A stretch of 64,000 nt of DNA from Peribacillus loiseleuriae (lineage in GTDB: Bacteria; Bacillota; Bacilli; Bacillales; DSM-1321): the NCBI RefSeq assembly GCF_001183985.1, contig NZ_LFZW01000001.1, forward strand, positions 3,152,059-3,216,058. Direction: 5' to 3'. Position numbers and translations under genes: made by a program. The notes beneath the pieces were generated by a model, which made no database searches, was not told the origin of the DNA, and saw only the letters and a program-made list of their open reading frames with translations. This document shows positions 29,141 to 38,434 of the stretch, piece after piece. Positions within the stretch are counted from its first letter, which is position 1, and each line of letters starts with the position of its first letter.

Positions 29141-30001
29141 TCAATGACAGAAAATATGTTTGCCGATTTGTTTAATTTGCGGTCTTGTCCAAATCCATTT
29201 ACTTGTTGCTGTTGCTGGGTTAAAGTAATACTCCGCATTTCCACTTGGGTCCCAGCCATTGATTGCGTCAATTACTGCTTCTTTTGCTCTCTCATTGGGA
29301 GTCAGCCAGATTTGGCCATCCGCTACAGCCGTAAACGCTCCAGGCTCAAAAATAACCCCAGATATCGTATTTGGAAACGAAGGACTATCCAGACGATTTA
29401 AGATTACAGCAGCAACTGCAACCTGTCCTATATAAGGTTCACCTCTAGATTCACCGTACACTGCATTCGCTAATAATTGGATATCATTCTGTGAATACCC
29501 AGCTGGGAGATTCGATGCGGTATTTGTTTTTTGATTGCTTTTGGTAGCTTGTTTCGTACTAGTATTCGTTTTCCCCGCCGTATTCGTATTCTTCTTATTT
29601 GTATTTGGCTTAATTTGCTTTTCAATATCTACGCCACCATAATACGTAAACTCGTTGCCTTTTTGAATTTGTTCATGGACAAATTTCGCATTAAAATTCG
29701 ATGCATCTGCAAGCTTTTTTTTCGTTGCAAAACCAGCTAAACCATCAATAGGTAGCCCAAATTTTTGTTGAAAGTTTCGCAAAGCCCAATACGTCCCCCA
29801 CCCATACACCCCGTCGATTTTACCATGATAATAGCCGATATTTTGCAAACGTGCCTGAAGCTCAATGACATCGTCTCCGACCGCACCTTTTTGAATAACT
29901 TGGCTCGTAAAGGCCTCAGTATGGAAGTCGGAAAATGTTATGCAGCAAACAGCTAAGCCTGTCGCTATTACACCTTTCCATTTTGACGAAATTCCTTTCA
30001 T
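29141..30001 (-). CDS. sleB: Spore cortex-lytic enzyme SleB
   Basis: SleB is a lytic transglycosylase that degrades cortex peptidoglycan containing muramic-delta-lactam during germination. The 286-residue protein has a signal peptide, a peptidoglycan-binding domain (VGDDVIELQARLQNIGYYHGKIDGVYGWGT) at about 42-100, an unusual Asn/Thr/Lys-rich linker near 130-165, and the catalytic Hydrolase_2 domain with NAVYGESRGEPYIGQVAVAAVILNR holding the active glutamate. The start at 30001 or the adjacent TTG at 30004 cannot be separated. It is followed at once by ypeB. Confidence 0.95.
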   Translation of the reverse strand: MKGISSKWKGVIATGLAVCCITFSDFHTEAFTSQVIQKGAVGDDVIELQARLQNIGYYHGKIDGVYGWGTYWALRNFQQKFGLPIDGLAGFATKKKLADASNFNAKFVHEQIQKGNEFTYYGGVDIEKQIKPNTNKKNTNTAGKTNTSTKQATKSNQKTNTASNLPAGYSQNDIQLLANAVYGESRGEPYIGQVAVAAVILNRLDSPSFPNTISGVIFEPGAFTAVADGQIWLTPNERAKEAVIDAINGWDPSGNAEYYFNPATATSKWIWTRPQIKQIGKHIFCH

Positions 30002-30095
30002 CAACTACACACCCTCTTTTTCTCATGATGTAATGTATACCTATTTTCTTCTTAAGCGCCGTTTTTATTCCATGATAAGTAGAAAAATCTTAATA

Positions 30096-30132
30096 GAAAA
30101 AAGAGGAAAACCAAATGGTCTCCCTCTTTTCT
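30096..30132 (-). terminator. Terminator after prsW
   Basis: On the minus strand GAAAAGAGGGAGACC and GGTTTTCCTCTTTTTTC form an A/T-flanked stem, between the prsW stop and sleB start. It indicates that sleB-ypeB is a separate unit. Confidence 0.75.
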
Positions 30133-30190
30133 CAGTTTTAAATTATTTGAGTTAAAAAATCGATATTTGGCTTCTAGCATTGCCTATTAT

Positions 30191-30856
30191 TTAATAACTT
30201 GTTGAATCATGAAATTCAGATAAACGTCGTGCTGATTTTACTTTTTTCAAAGCTAACCACCAAAGAAAAGTCATAAATGGCAAGATCAAATAAATCCAGA
30301 ATCGATCTGTTAAGAGAATAAAGTCATACAAGCCATGAAGAAACACCGATATTCCTAATGATAAGAACAAGAATAGTTTTTTATGTGTATTGGAGAATTT
30401 GGCTTTACCTAAATAGTACCCCATAATTACACCAAATAAAGCGTGACTAGACACAGGAAGTATCGCTCTGCCTAATGCATGTTCAACTCCATTCGCAATT
30501 AAGTATAATATATTCTCCATCGTCGCAAACCCTAGTGAAACAGAAACACCATAAACAATTCCATCATACGGTTCATCGAATACAGCAAACGGATAAATAA
30601 TATACAAAAGGAAAAACCACTTCATGAATTCCTCCAGCAGTGAAGCTTTTAGAAACGCTTCGCCAAATTGGGATGTGAAGACATTTTCCGTTTGCATCAC
30701 ATATTGGAGAAACATAATCGGAAGAACTAGTGAAACTCCATATAAAAACGTCTTAAACACGGCAGAAACCGGTTCAGAGTCATATTGATCTTTTAAATAA
30801 AAGTAACTCAGCAATGCTAAACCGGGTGCAATGCCTGCAGTTAAAATGACCAGCAT
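30191..30856 (-). CDS. prsW: PrsW, membrane protease (site-1 cleavage of anti-sigma factor)
   Basis: PrsW makes the first cut in anti-SigW factor RsiW upon envelope stress. The 221-residue protein has about seven membrane segments and the family motifs: EEFMKWFF with paired glutamates near 75, YGVSVSLGFATMENILY with the second glutamate, and the two histidine-containing segments SSHALFG and FLHGLYDF. Length is normal. ATG 30856 has AAGGGG upstream. In B. subtilis it lies between sleB and ypdA; here ansA has come between prsW and ypdA. Confidence 0.93.
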   Translation of the reverse strand: MLVILTAGIAPGLALLSYFYLKDQYDSEPVSAVFKTFLYGVSLVLPIMFLQYVMQTENVFTSQFGEAFLKASLLEEFMKWFFLLYIIYPFAVFDEPYDGIVYGVSVSLGFATMENILYLIANGVEHALGRAILPVSSHALFGVIMGYYLGKAKFSNTHKKLFLFLSLGISVFLHGLYDFILLTDRFWIYLILPFMTFLWWLALKKVKSARRLSEFHDSTSY

Positions 30857-30968
30857 GGCTGACCCCTTTTCTTATCTTTTATTTAATCGTATCATGGAAT
30901 AAGGAAAAAGAAAATGACAGCTTAATTTCTGTAATTGGCTTTTTTAACCAACCCGGAGGTGACTATTT

Positions 30969-31940
30969 GTGAAAAAAAACGTGTTAATTATTCATACAGG
31001 CGGGACAATTTCTATGATGGAGGATTCAGCTGGAGCTGTAAAGCTAGCCCATGAAAACCCAATTAAAATAACGTCTGAGACGATACACGATATGGCTAAT
31101 TTAATCGTTAAGGAACCTTTTAACTTGCCTTCGCCACATATCACAGCTGCAGAAATGCTTTCGATTAAGAAGCTAGTAGAGGCATCAATTCTAGAACAGC
31201 CAATCGATGGCGTTGTGATCACGCACGGTACAGACACGCTTGAAGAAACAGCCTATTTTCTTGACTTGACGATACAGACAAGTATCCCCATTGTTGTCAC
31301 AGGTGCTATGCGTTCGAGCAATGAAATTGGCTCTGACGGATTATACAATTTCATTTCATCCATTAAGGTCGCAATCTGTGATCAGGCTATCGGGAAAGGT
31401 GTCCTCATCGTCTTAAACGATGAAATTCATACAGCCGCCAATGCTACCAAAACGCATACTAGCAACGTTTCTACCTTTCAAAGTCCACAATATGGTCCTA
31501 TTGGAATTGTGACAAAGCGTGCGGTTTTTTTCCACCATCATCCTGAGCATCAAGAAAAATACCCGCTGGAAAAAGTATCAAAACGAGTAACCTTGCTTAA
31601 AGCGCATGCCGGAATGGACTCTTCCTTATTTTATGCATTAAAGGATATGAATATTGATGGATTAGTAATTGAAGCCCTCGGCCAAGGAAATATGCCTCCC
31701 CAAACAATAAAAGGAATCGAGGCCTTATTAGCGGCAAATATCCCTGTAGTTATTGTGTCCCGTTGCTTTAACGGAATCGTGCAAGATGTGTATGGGTATA
31801 ACGGAGGCGGAAAGCATTTGAAAGATATAGGCATCATTTTCTCAAATGGCCTAAATGGTCAGAAAGCTCGGATCAAATTATTGATTGGCCTTCATAACAC
31901 GGAATCACAATTAGAAATTCAGCGAATGTTTTCTCTGTAA
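30969..31940 (+). CDS. ansA: L-asparaginase, type I
   Basis: The enzyme hydrolyses asparagine to aspartate and ammonia. The 323 residues show the two catalytic threonine motifs, HTGGTISM near 10 and THGTDTLEETAY near 83, plus VVTGAMRSS. No signal peptide is seen, so it is the cytoplasmic type. It starts with GTG at 30969 behind CGGAGGTG and is divergent from prsW. In B. subtilis ansA lies elsewhere in an ansAB operon; here it stands alone. Confidence 0.95.
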   Translation: MKKNVLIIHTGGTISMMEDSAGAVKLAHENPIKITSETIHDMANLIVKEPFNLPSPHITAAEMLSIKKLVEASILEQPIDGVVITHGTDTLEETAYFLDLTIQTSIPIVVTGAMRSSNEIGSDGLYNFISSIKVAICDQAIGKGVLIVLNDEIHTAANATKTHTSNVSTFQSPQYGPIGIVTKRAVFFHHHPEHQEKYPLEKVSKRVTLLKAHAGMDSSLFYALKDMNIDGLVIEALGQGNMPPQTIKGIEALLAANIPVVIVSRCFNGIVQDVYGYNGGGKHLKDIGIIFSNGLNGQKARIKLLIGLHNTESQLEIQRMFSL

Positions 31941-32570
31941 ATTTTAACAGAGGACACTTACTCGTTTCAAAGAAAAATAGCTGAATTAAAACAATAATCT
32001 GGCCAACCAAAGGGATAATAGCGCAAAAGGAACTTGTAAAATAAAACCTAAAAACAGATGCCCTAAAATTTTTTTCATCGTGATTAACTTCTCTTTGAGC
32101 AAGTGTTTGAGAGTGAAAATAGAGTATGGATAGATGACAATTATAAATGTAACGATACCTGGAACATAGTCTTTTAAACTAATGAATTGAAATAAATGAC
32201 TTACACCGTTTGCTAAAAAGAGACCAGATACTAAGAATGAAAAAATGGAATAGGTTCCATTCCTAAATATATTCTATTCTTTAACGCTTGACAGCATCCA
32301 ATTACTGATATGTTCCATAGTATAAAAAAGGAAAATGTAAATGCCTTGTTGTTAGACTAAAGGGATTGTATCGGAATGATTAAAAAGAAATGTCTCTACA
32401 GTCAAAATTTCTTCCAAATCGTGAATGGAATAAAGGTGCGGGGATAGTCAAATTAATCAATTTAATTTCGCGAAGTTTACCACTTAATACTCTATCTGAA
32501 TTACCCCGACATTAGGTTTCTCAGCTTTTGGATAGTGAATCTAGATTGTCTTCATGCATGTACGAGTTAA
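31941..32570. other. Spacer ansA-ypdA with a decayed gene
   Basis: The first part carries the membrane-protein remnant at 31986-32273. From 32277 to 32570 I see nothing I can name. Confidence 0.5.
31986..32273 (-). pseudogene. Remnant of an HXXEE-type membrane protein
   Basis: On the minus strand 95 codons are open from just after an in-frame TAG at 32276-32274 to TAA at 31988-31986, with no start codon until near the end. The peptide includes LANGVSHLFQFISLKDYVPG, followed by membrane segments (TFIIVIYPYSIFTL, LGHLFLGFILQVPFALLSL). The N/G-xxHxxQ...YxPG pattern followed by hydrophobic segments looks like the C-terminal half of HXXEE-domain proteins. The half that would carry HxxEE is missing, so I call it a decayed fragment. 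Family assignment is from memory and moderate. Confidence 0.5.
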
Positions 32571-32615
32571 CAAAATAGAGTGCTTAATCGAATTTTGATT
32601 TAGCACTCTATTTTG
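32571..32615 (-). terminator. Terminator after ypdA
   Basis: On the minus strand AGAGTGCTAAATC and GATTAAGCACTCT pair (12 of 13) and are followed by ATTTTG, just below the ypdA stop. Confidence 0.8.
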
Positions 32616-32630
32616 TTTGACATGTGCGAA

Positions 32631-33599
32631 TTAGTGAATTTTAGAAGCGATATCTGTAGCGATCATTCCACCATGGAAACGACCATTTTCAATAAAGATT
32701 TCATTCGCATTATTCCCAGCAGCAATAACTCCAGCAATGTATATACCAGGTACATTTGTTTCCATTGTCTCACAGTCAAATGTTGGCCGTCCACTTTCTT
32801 CATCAATGTGAATCCCCATTTTTTCTAAAAAGGAATAATCCGGATGATAGCCTGTCATAGCAAATACATAATCGCATTTAATGGTTTCGACACGCTCCGC
32901 TGTATGGTAAATTACTTGGTTTTCTGTAATTTCATCAATATGAGCCCCAAATTCCATTACGATTGTTCCATTTCTAACTAGTGATTCAAACTCCGGTAAG
33001 ATCCACGGTTTAATGCTTGGAGAATATTCCATACCGCGATAGAGAACGGTAACCCTGGAACCTGCCTTCACCAGTTCCAACGCAGCATCTATACTTGAAT
33101 TTTTCCCACCAATCACTGTTACGTCTTTATCGAAGTATGGGTGACCTTCCTTAAAATAATGGAATACATGTGGAAGATTTTCACCTGGAACATTTAGGTG
33201 ATTCGGGTGATCATAATAACCAGTTGCCACAATGACGGCTTTAGCTGAATATGTTGCCTTAGAAGTAATAACGACAAAGGAACCACTTTCTTTTTTCTCA
33301 ACACTGATCACATTTTCAAATGATGAAATTCGTAATTGTTTTCTTTTCACCACTTCACGATAGTAGGCCAGAGCCTGATTCCGGACCGGTTTTCGATTTT
33401 CTGTAATAAAAGCAACTTCGCCAATTTCAAGTTTTTCACTCGTACTAAAAAACGTTTGATGAGTCGGGTAGTTGTAAATGGAATTCACAATATTACCCTT
33501 TTCAATCACGAGGGCCTGAATTCCAACCTCTCCTAATGCAATGGCTGCAGCGAGTCCACATGGTCCCCCGCCAATAATAATCACTTCTTCTTGAATCAT
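32631..33599 (-). CDS. ypdA: YpdA family bacillithiol disulfide reductase
   Basis: YpdA (Bdr) is the flavin- and NADPH-dependent reductase that recycles oxidised bacillithiol. The 322-residue sequence has the FAD motif IIIGGGPCGLAAA with the conserved redox cysteine Cys14, a second nucleotide motif VTVIGGKNSSIDAALEL near 165, and a C-terminal FAD contact NVPGIYIAGVIAAGNNANEIFIENGR. Length is normal. ATG 33599 has a GAGGG site upstream. Its presence implies that this organism makes bacillithiol. It is next to gudB, as in B. subtilis. Confidence 0.95.
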   Translation of the reverse strand: MIQEEVIIIGGGPCGLAAAIALGEVGIQALVIEKGNIVNSIYNYPTHQTFFSTSEKLEIGEVAFITENRKPVRNQALAYYREVVKRKQLRISSFENVISVEKKESGSFVVITSKATYSAKAVIVATGYYDHPNHLNVPGENLPHVFHYFKEGHPYFDKDVTVIGGKNSSIDAALELVKAGSRVTVLYRGMEYSPSIKPWILPEFESLVRNGTIVMEFGAHIDEITENQVIYHTAERVETIKCDYVFAMTGYHPDYSFLEKMGIHIDEESGRPTFDCETMETNVPGIYIAGVIAAGNNANEIFIENGRFHGGMIATDIASKIH

Positions 33600-33719
33600 G
33601 TTTTACCCTCTTTCTTGTTATCAAAGCACAAGGCGTCCTCTTAATAGCTTTTGATCTCGAGCTGCTGGCGCAAGGTGCCTGTTGTTAGATACGATCCCTT
33701 ACATTTCAAGAAACTTTTC

Positions 33720-33757
33720 AAAAAAAAATCTCCTTTTCATTAAGAATAGGAGATTTT
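33720..33757 (-). terminator. Terminator after gudB
   Basis: On the minus strand AAATCTCCTATTC and its partner GGAGATTTTTTTT form a stem with an eight-T run. Confidence 0.85.
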
Positions 33758-33788
33758 GTCACTTTCATCAATTAATTAAGCTTAAGGC

Positions 33789-35066
33789 TTAAATCCAACC
33801 ACGGAAACGTGAAGCTTCTGCCATTTTTCTTACGCCGACCATATAGGCAGCCAATCGCATATCAACACGTCTTGTTTGTGCAGTGTCATAAATATTATTG
33901 AACGCTTTGATCAAGATTTTTTCTAGTTTCTCTTCTACTTCTTCTTCGCTCCAGTAGTACCCTTGGTTATTCTGAACCCATTCAAAATAAGAAACGGTAA
34001 CTCCACCGGATGAAGCAAGTACGTCTGGTACAAGTAGAATGCCGCGGTCAGTTAAGATTTGTGTAGCTTCCATTGTTGTCGGACCATTAGCTGCCTCGAC
34101 AACAATCTTCGCCTGTATATTGTGAGCATTATCTTCTGTTATTTGGTTTTCAATAGCTGCTGGCACAAGAATATCACATTCAAGCTCTAACAACTCTTTA
34201 TTTGTAATCGTATTCTTAAATAACTTTGTAACCGTTCCAAAACTGTCACGGCGATCAAGTAAATAATCAATATCCAGTCCATCCTGGTCGTAAAGGGCCC
34301 CATAAGCATCAGAAATCCCTACGACCTTCGCACCTGCATCATGCATAAACTTCGCAAGATAGCTTCCAGCGTTACCGAATCCTTGAACAACGACGCGCGC
34401 ACCTTTTACATCGATGTCTCTTTTCTTAGCTGCTTCATGAATGACAATTGTAACCCCTTTTGCCGTAGCTGAATCACGACCGTGTGAACCGCCTAAAACA
34501 AGCGGCTTACCCGTAATGAAACCAGGGGAGTTGAATTCATCCATTCGACTATATTCATCCATCATCCAAGCCATGATTTGCGAGTTGGTAAATACATCAG
34601 GAGCAGGAATATCCTTTGTTGGTCCGACAATTTGGCTAATCGCACGCACATAACCACGGCTTAATCTTTCTAGCTCACGGAACGACATATTACGAGGATC
34701 ACAAACGATTCCGCCTTTTCCGCCTCCATATGGTAAATCAACAATTCCACATTTTAAGCTCATCCAAATAGATAATGCCTTCACTTCTTTTTCAGTCACA
34801 TCCGGATGAAAGCGGATTCCACCCTTAGTAGGTCCTACCGCATCATTATGTTGTGCACGATATCCAGTGAATATTTTTACTGAACCATCATCCATTCTTA
34901 CTGGAATCTTCACTGTTAACAAACGCAATGGTTCTTTAAGCAGCTCATAAACTTCCTCAGGATAACCAAGCTTGTCCAATGCTTTATGTATTACAGTCTG
35001 AGTAGACTTCAGCACATCATATTCTTGTTCTTGGTTAGTATGGTCAGTACCTTTCTCGGCTACCAT
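33789..35066 (-). CDS. gudB: NAD-specific glutamate dehydrogenase
   Basis: The enzyme interconverts glutamate and 2-oxoglutarate plus ammonia, mainly for catabolism in bacilli. The 425 residues carry the catalytic-lysine block PYGGGKGGIVCDP, VGPTKDIPAPDV, the NAD-binding VQGFGNAGSYLAKF near 222, and AANGPTT. The three-codon duplication that inactivates gudB in laboratory B. subtilis is not present, so this copy should be active. Sequence alone does not separate GudB from RocG; the position next to ypdA and mecB favours GudB. ATG 35066 has TAGGAGG upstream. Confidence 0.93.
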   Translation of the reverse strand: MVAEKGTDHTNQEQEYDVLKSTQTVIHKALDKLGYPEEVYELLKEPLRLLTVKIPVRMDDGSVKIFTGYRAQHNDAVGPTKGGIRFHPDVTEKEVKALSIWMSLKCGIVDLPYGGGKGGIVCDPRNMSFRELERLSRGYVRAISQIVGPTKDIPAPDVFTNSQIMAWMMDEYSRMDEFNSPGFITGKPLVLGGSHGRDSATAKGVTIVIHEAAKKRDIDVKGARVVVQGFGNAGSYLAKFMHDAGAKVVGISDAYGALYDQDGLDIDYLLDRRDSFGTVTKLFKNTITNKELLELECDILVPAAIENQITEDNAHNIQAKIVVEAANGPTTMEATQILTDRGILLVPDVLASSGGVTVSYFEWVQNNQGYYWSEEEVEEKLEKILIKAFNNIYDTAQTRRVDMRLAAYMVGVRKMAEASRFRGWI

Positions 35067-35499
35067 CTGTATACCTCCTAGAATCTTCAGTAATTACTTT
35101 GAGTCATCTTTCATACAAAACCTGAATGGCTTTAAAACGCCACTTGCTACAATGAAGGATAGATCATTAAGCACGCTACACTCGCTTAATCACAATGGTG
35201 GCGGTGCAAAGCTGGAATATCGGATACTTTATAAGTATACCCGTTAAATGGATTAGCTATATGAGTAAGTCGCGAAGCCCCGTCCCCATGTCCTTCATTC
35301 AAAAGTATACACCTTTGTATCACTTCTGCAAAGCTTTAAAATTGGGAAAAGAAGAATAATCACAAACCTTTTTGAAAGCGGTATCATTCATCTTGCTTTA
35401 TACCTCATAATATAACAGTTAGGCCCTGGATTTACAAAGCAGGAAAGAGCAATTGAACGTTGTTTTTCTTGCCATTGCTCTTAACCTTTTAAAACATAA
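35067..35499. other. Spacer gudB-mecB with a diverged repeat
   Basis: Around 35193-35292 the parts GGTGGCGGTGCAAAGCTGG and GTCGCGAAGCCCCGTCCCC resemble the two ends of the family B element, with an unrelated middle. The mecB terminator-like hairpin lies at 35444-35482. No gene is seen. Confidence 0.45.
35444..35482 (-). terminator. Terminator-like hairpin after mecB
   Basis: AAGAGCAAT and ATTGCTCTT form a perfect 9-pair stem on the minus strand below the mecB stop. The following T run is weak (TTCCTG). Confidence 0.5.
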
Positions 35500-36075
35500 T
35501 TATTTGGAAAAATACTTCGTAAGTATTAAATGAGCGTTTTCCGATATTATACAATTTCCATACTCCTTTAATTTGTATAAAGTCAACGTAGATGCATACC
35601 CATATTCAGCAGAAAGCGAAATGATTGTATCATACAACTCTTCCGGCACCTTTTCAATCAGCAAATAATATTGACTTTCAAATTTATAAAGGGTTATGCA
35701 AACATTCATTTGTTTTACACAATGTGCGAGCTGAATAACTGCTTCAATATCTGCAAACGTATAAAGTATATAAGGATGCTCACCAATCCGAACATCTAAA
35801 TCCAGATATTCATCTTCATCTATCAAAATGTCTTCCTCGTCCTTAGACACAACAATAATTACCCCTTGTGCCTGTAAAGAAAAAATCTCAACCGCAATCG
35901 ATCCGCTCATTTTAAAGTTCATTTCCTCACATGCTTCTTCCACCATTTCCTGAAAAAGTTTGTGAACCTTAAGCGAATTAGCTTTAATATCTTCTATGGT
36001 TATCCCTCGATCAAACAAGTCATCGAATGTTAAAAATATTTTAATCTTGTTATTCGTCAATCGCTCAAGCTTCAT
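35500..36075 (-). CDS. mecB: Adaptor protein MecB (YpbH), MecA family
   Basis: MecA-family adaptors deliver substrates to the ClpC ATPase. The 191-residue protein has the N-terminal substrate-binding domain (MKLERLTNNKIKIFLTFDDL...RGI), an acidic linker (KDEEDILIDEDEYLDLD) and the C-terminal domain that binds ClpC (YTFADIEAVIQLAHC, YASTLTLYKLKEYG). Position before ypbG and after gudB matches ypbH/mecB rather than mecA. In B. subtilis MecB affects competence and sporulation. Length is normal. ATG 36075 has AGGGGGC upstream. Confidence 0.92.
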   Translation of the reverse strand: MKLERLTNNKIKIFLTFDDLFDRGITIEDIKANSLKVHKLFQEMVEEACEEMNFKMSGSIAVEIFSLQAQGVIIVVSKDEEDILIDEDEYLDLDVRIGEHPYILYTFADIEAVIQLAHCVKQMNVCITLYKFESQYYLLIEKVPEELYDTIISLSAEYGYASTLTLYKLKEYGNCIISENAHLILTKYFSK

Positions 36076-36350
36076 AAAAGAATGCCCCCTGAATAACCTT
36101 TTTCATACATCATATGAAAACGATTATTCACGGTGCATATCATTTTTCGCCTCTAAATGATCCTTCATTCTCACCACTGATTCCGATAATTATTATTTCA
36201 GGGTTTGCATGTTTCACTTTTTCCATCCCAAGCACAGGATAATTATAATAAATCTAGTTTAACAATTTCTAATAGTCTTATCCTTTCATGTAACAATTAA
36301 TACAAGGTAATTCAAAGATTTAGAAACCGTAAAATCGACATTTATCCAAG

Positions 36351-37157
36351 CTACAGTTCAATAACTTTTGGGTTATATTCCGTATTCTTTCCATTGCGAA
36401 GCGTCAGCAAATGGGTCTCTGGTTTTGCCCCCAATCGTAACGGTATCGAACTTGTTCCGTACCCATTACTCGTTAAAAAAAGCGATTTTTCCGTTTTAGT
36501 TATTCCTCCATGCTTATATGGTCCGATTCCGAAAAACCGGATTTGTCCTCCGTGAGTATGGCCTGATAAAACAAGATGAATATTATGTTCCTTTTTCACT
36601 TCGTTGGAAATAAGTGGGTTGTGACTGATTAATATTCTGAAATCATTCTCAGCAGCATCTTTACGAGCTAATTCATAATTCGCCTTTTTTTCACCTATAT
36701 CCTCAATACCTATTAGTGTGATTTTTAGATGTTCTGAATTTTTAAGTCTCGCTGATTTATTGTTAAGGATTGTCACGTTTTGCCGTTCAAGCATAGTCCA
36801 TAATTCTTGCTCATTTTGTTCATAATCATTATTTCCCCATACAAAGTAGACAGGTCCAATTTCTTTTAGCTTTTCAATATTCTCTGTCACCCGTTTCAAT
36901 GGAACGCCACCTTCTCTTAAATCGCCGCCAATGATAACAATGTCCGCTTTATTACGAACAAAATCAATTAGTTTAGGAGAAATCTTCCTTCTATGAATGT
37001 CAGATATAAAAAATAAAGAAAAAGGATGTGCCGATTCCGAAAAATCTTCGAAATTCAAGGATTGTACTAAAATTCTATTTAAAAATGCCATTCGCCACAT
37101 ATACAAAATCAGGAATACAATTATGGCAATACCTATAATTATTCCGTTCAATATCAT
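36351..37157 (-). CDS. ypbG: YpbG, membrane-anchored metallophosphoesterase
   Basis: A calcineurin-like phosphoesterase of 268 residues. An N-terminal membrane segment (GIIIGIAIIVFLILYMW) is followed by the five metal motifs: FISDIHRRK, GGDLREGG, GNNDY, SHNP and SGHTHGGQ. The catalytic domain can therefore bind two metals and is probably active on an unknown phosphoester. It lies between mecB and ypbF, as in B. subtilis. Natural substrate unknown. Confidence 0.9.
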   Translation of the reverse strand: MILNGIIIGIAIIVFLILYMWRMAFLNRILVQSLNFEDFSESAHPFSLFFISDIHRRKISPKLIDFVRNKADIVIIGGDLREGGVPLKRVTENIEKLKEIGPVYFVWGNNDYEQNEQELWTMLERQNVTILNNKSARLKNSEHLKITLIGIEDIGEKKANYELARKDAAENDFRILISHNPLISNEVKKEHNIHLVLSGHTHGGQIRFFGIGPYKHGGITKTEKSLFLTSNGYGTSSIPLRLGAKPETHLLTLRNGKNTEYNPKVIEL

Positions 37158-37202
37158 CTATTGTCTGCCTTCTTTCTAGTCACTTACCAATTGATTTTAA
37201 AC

Positions 37203-37237
37203 AAAAATAGGCTGACTCAAAGTCAAAGAGTCATGCC
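37203..37237 (-). terminator. Terminator after ypbF
   Basis: On the minus strand GGCATGACTC pairs with GAGTCAGCC (one bulge) around a 9-base loop and is followed by TATTTTTG. Confidence 0.75.
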
Positions 37238-37288
37238 CCCGATGAAACAATTTACACGTCATACTGAAAAAGCACGTTTATTATGACA

Positions 37289-37747
37289 CTATTTACTTTC
37301 ATGATACAGATTTATATCATAATTTTTCTTCATCATTTCAAACACCTTATGCCGATCTTTCCATTTCATTTCAGGTTTCCACAGCTCTTTGCTTTTATGA
37401 ATGATTTCTTTTCTCATCGTATGGTATTCAAGCTCTGCTTTATCAACCTTTTTCTTCATGATTCCCATGTAGCCGTACAGGCCCACTGTCATTAGTAAAA
37501 ATAACATATGTGTAAACTGATCAACGAACACAGAAAACATTGTAAAAAAAGAATAAGAATAGGGAATAATTATAGCAGCATATAGGTAGGCAAACAATGA
37601 GCCTGCGGAAATAATTGTTGCCCACATCGTCATGATATGCTTTTTTTTCAATGTTTCATATTTTCTTTTTCGCTCTACGACATGTTGTAGCATTTGTTTC
37701 GTCGCCTGATCAGTATTATCGTCCAATAATAGGATGGCTGACTCCAT
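37289..37747 (-). CDS. ypbF: YpbF, membrane protein (DUF2663)
   Basis: A 152-residue protein with a basic N-terminal helix (VVERKRKYETLKKKH), two membrane segments (MWATIISAGSLFAYLYAAII and MLFLLMTVGLYGYMGI) and a charged C-terminal helix. It lies after ypbE, as in B. subtilis. ATG 37747 has GGAGGGG upstream. No catalytic motif; function unknown. Confidence 0.85.
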   Translation of the reverse strand: MESAILLLDDNTDQATKQMLQHVVERKRKYETLKKKHIMTMWATIISAGSLFAYLYAAIIIPYSYSFFTMFSVFVDQFTHMLFLLMTVGLYGYMGIMKKKVDKAELEYHTMRKEIIHKSKELWKPEMKWKDRHKVFEMMKKNYDINLYHESK

Positions 37748-37816
37748 TCATTTTCCCCTCCAATGCGTCTACACCATCACTATATGTACTTGTCCAAAAA
37801 CTATGACTGAAAACTC

Positions 37817-38434
37817 TTATTCGTTTTCCTTAACAGGGATTTTTAAAACTTGACCTACCTGTATTTCATCTCCCTTTATATGATTCCATTCTTTAATCCG
37901 TTCGATACCAGCAGCAGATTTATAATAGTTCATTGCAATAATAAACAAACTTTCATTTGGTGAAACAGTATGGTAAACAATTTGATATCCATCTTTGGAG
38001 TCCTGTTTTTTGTCTTTCTTCTCTTTCATTTCTGAAACAGATGCTGAAGATTTCCCCTCAGGTTCTTCAATCCCTTTAGGTAGTTTAGAAACAGCAGGGA
38101 CCGCTTTCATATCAGTCGTTTTTCCTTGCTCTGGACCTACTGTTTCGTTTGATTCTACACTGTTTATGCGCTTTGTAACTTCTACCGTTTCAAACCCACT
38201 TATTTTCTTTTGTGGAGTTAATGAAATAGGCTCTTGTTTTTCTAAGTACGGTAATAAAAAATAAATCGCAACCGGCATAGCAATAAAAAAAGCAGCTAAT
38301 ATCTTAATTAACGGAAACTTATTCTTGCGCTTTTTTTTCTTTTTTGCTCGAAGCTCGCTCCTGCTTGGTAAAGGTTTCGAGTTCATTCCTACATTATTTT
38401 TTTGATACTCTTTTGTTATATTCTCGGGATTCAT
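37817..38434 (-). CDS. ypbE: YpbE, membrane-anchored LysM protein
   Basis: A protein of about 205 residues: a lysine-rich cytoplasmic start (RAKKKKKRKNKF), one membrane segment (IKILAAFFIAMPVAIYFLLPYL), a long low-complexity Ser/Glu/Lys linker, and a C-terminal LysM domain (YHTVSPNESLFIIAMNYYKS...VGQVLKIPV) that would bind peptidoglycan. Two ATG codons are adjacent (38437 and 38434); the second is better spaced from GAGGG. It overlaps the end of ypbD, so the two are coupled. Function unknown. Confidence 0.88.
   Translation of the reverse strand: MNPENITKEYQKNNVGMNSKPLPSRSELRAKKKKKRKNKFPLIKILAAFFIAMPVAIYFLLPYLEKQEPISLTPQKKISGFETVEVTKRINSVESNETVGPEQGKTTDMKAVPAVSKLPKGIEEPEGKSSASVSEMKEKKDKKQDSKDGYQIVYHTVSPNESLFIIAMNYYKSAAGIERIKEWNHIKGDEIQVGQVLKIPVKENE

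Noticed and set aside
33789..35066. Possible cryptic gudB like that of laboratory B. subtilis
   Set aside because: The nine-base duplication that inactivates that allele is not present, and the frame reads normally.
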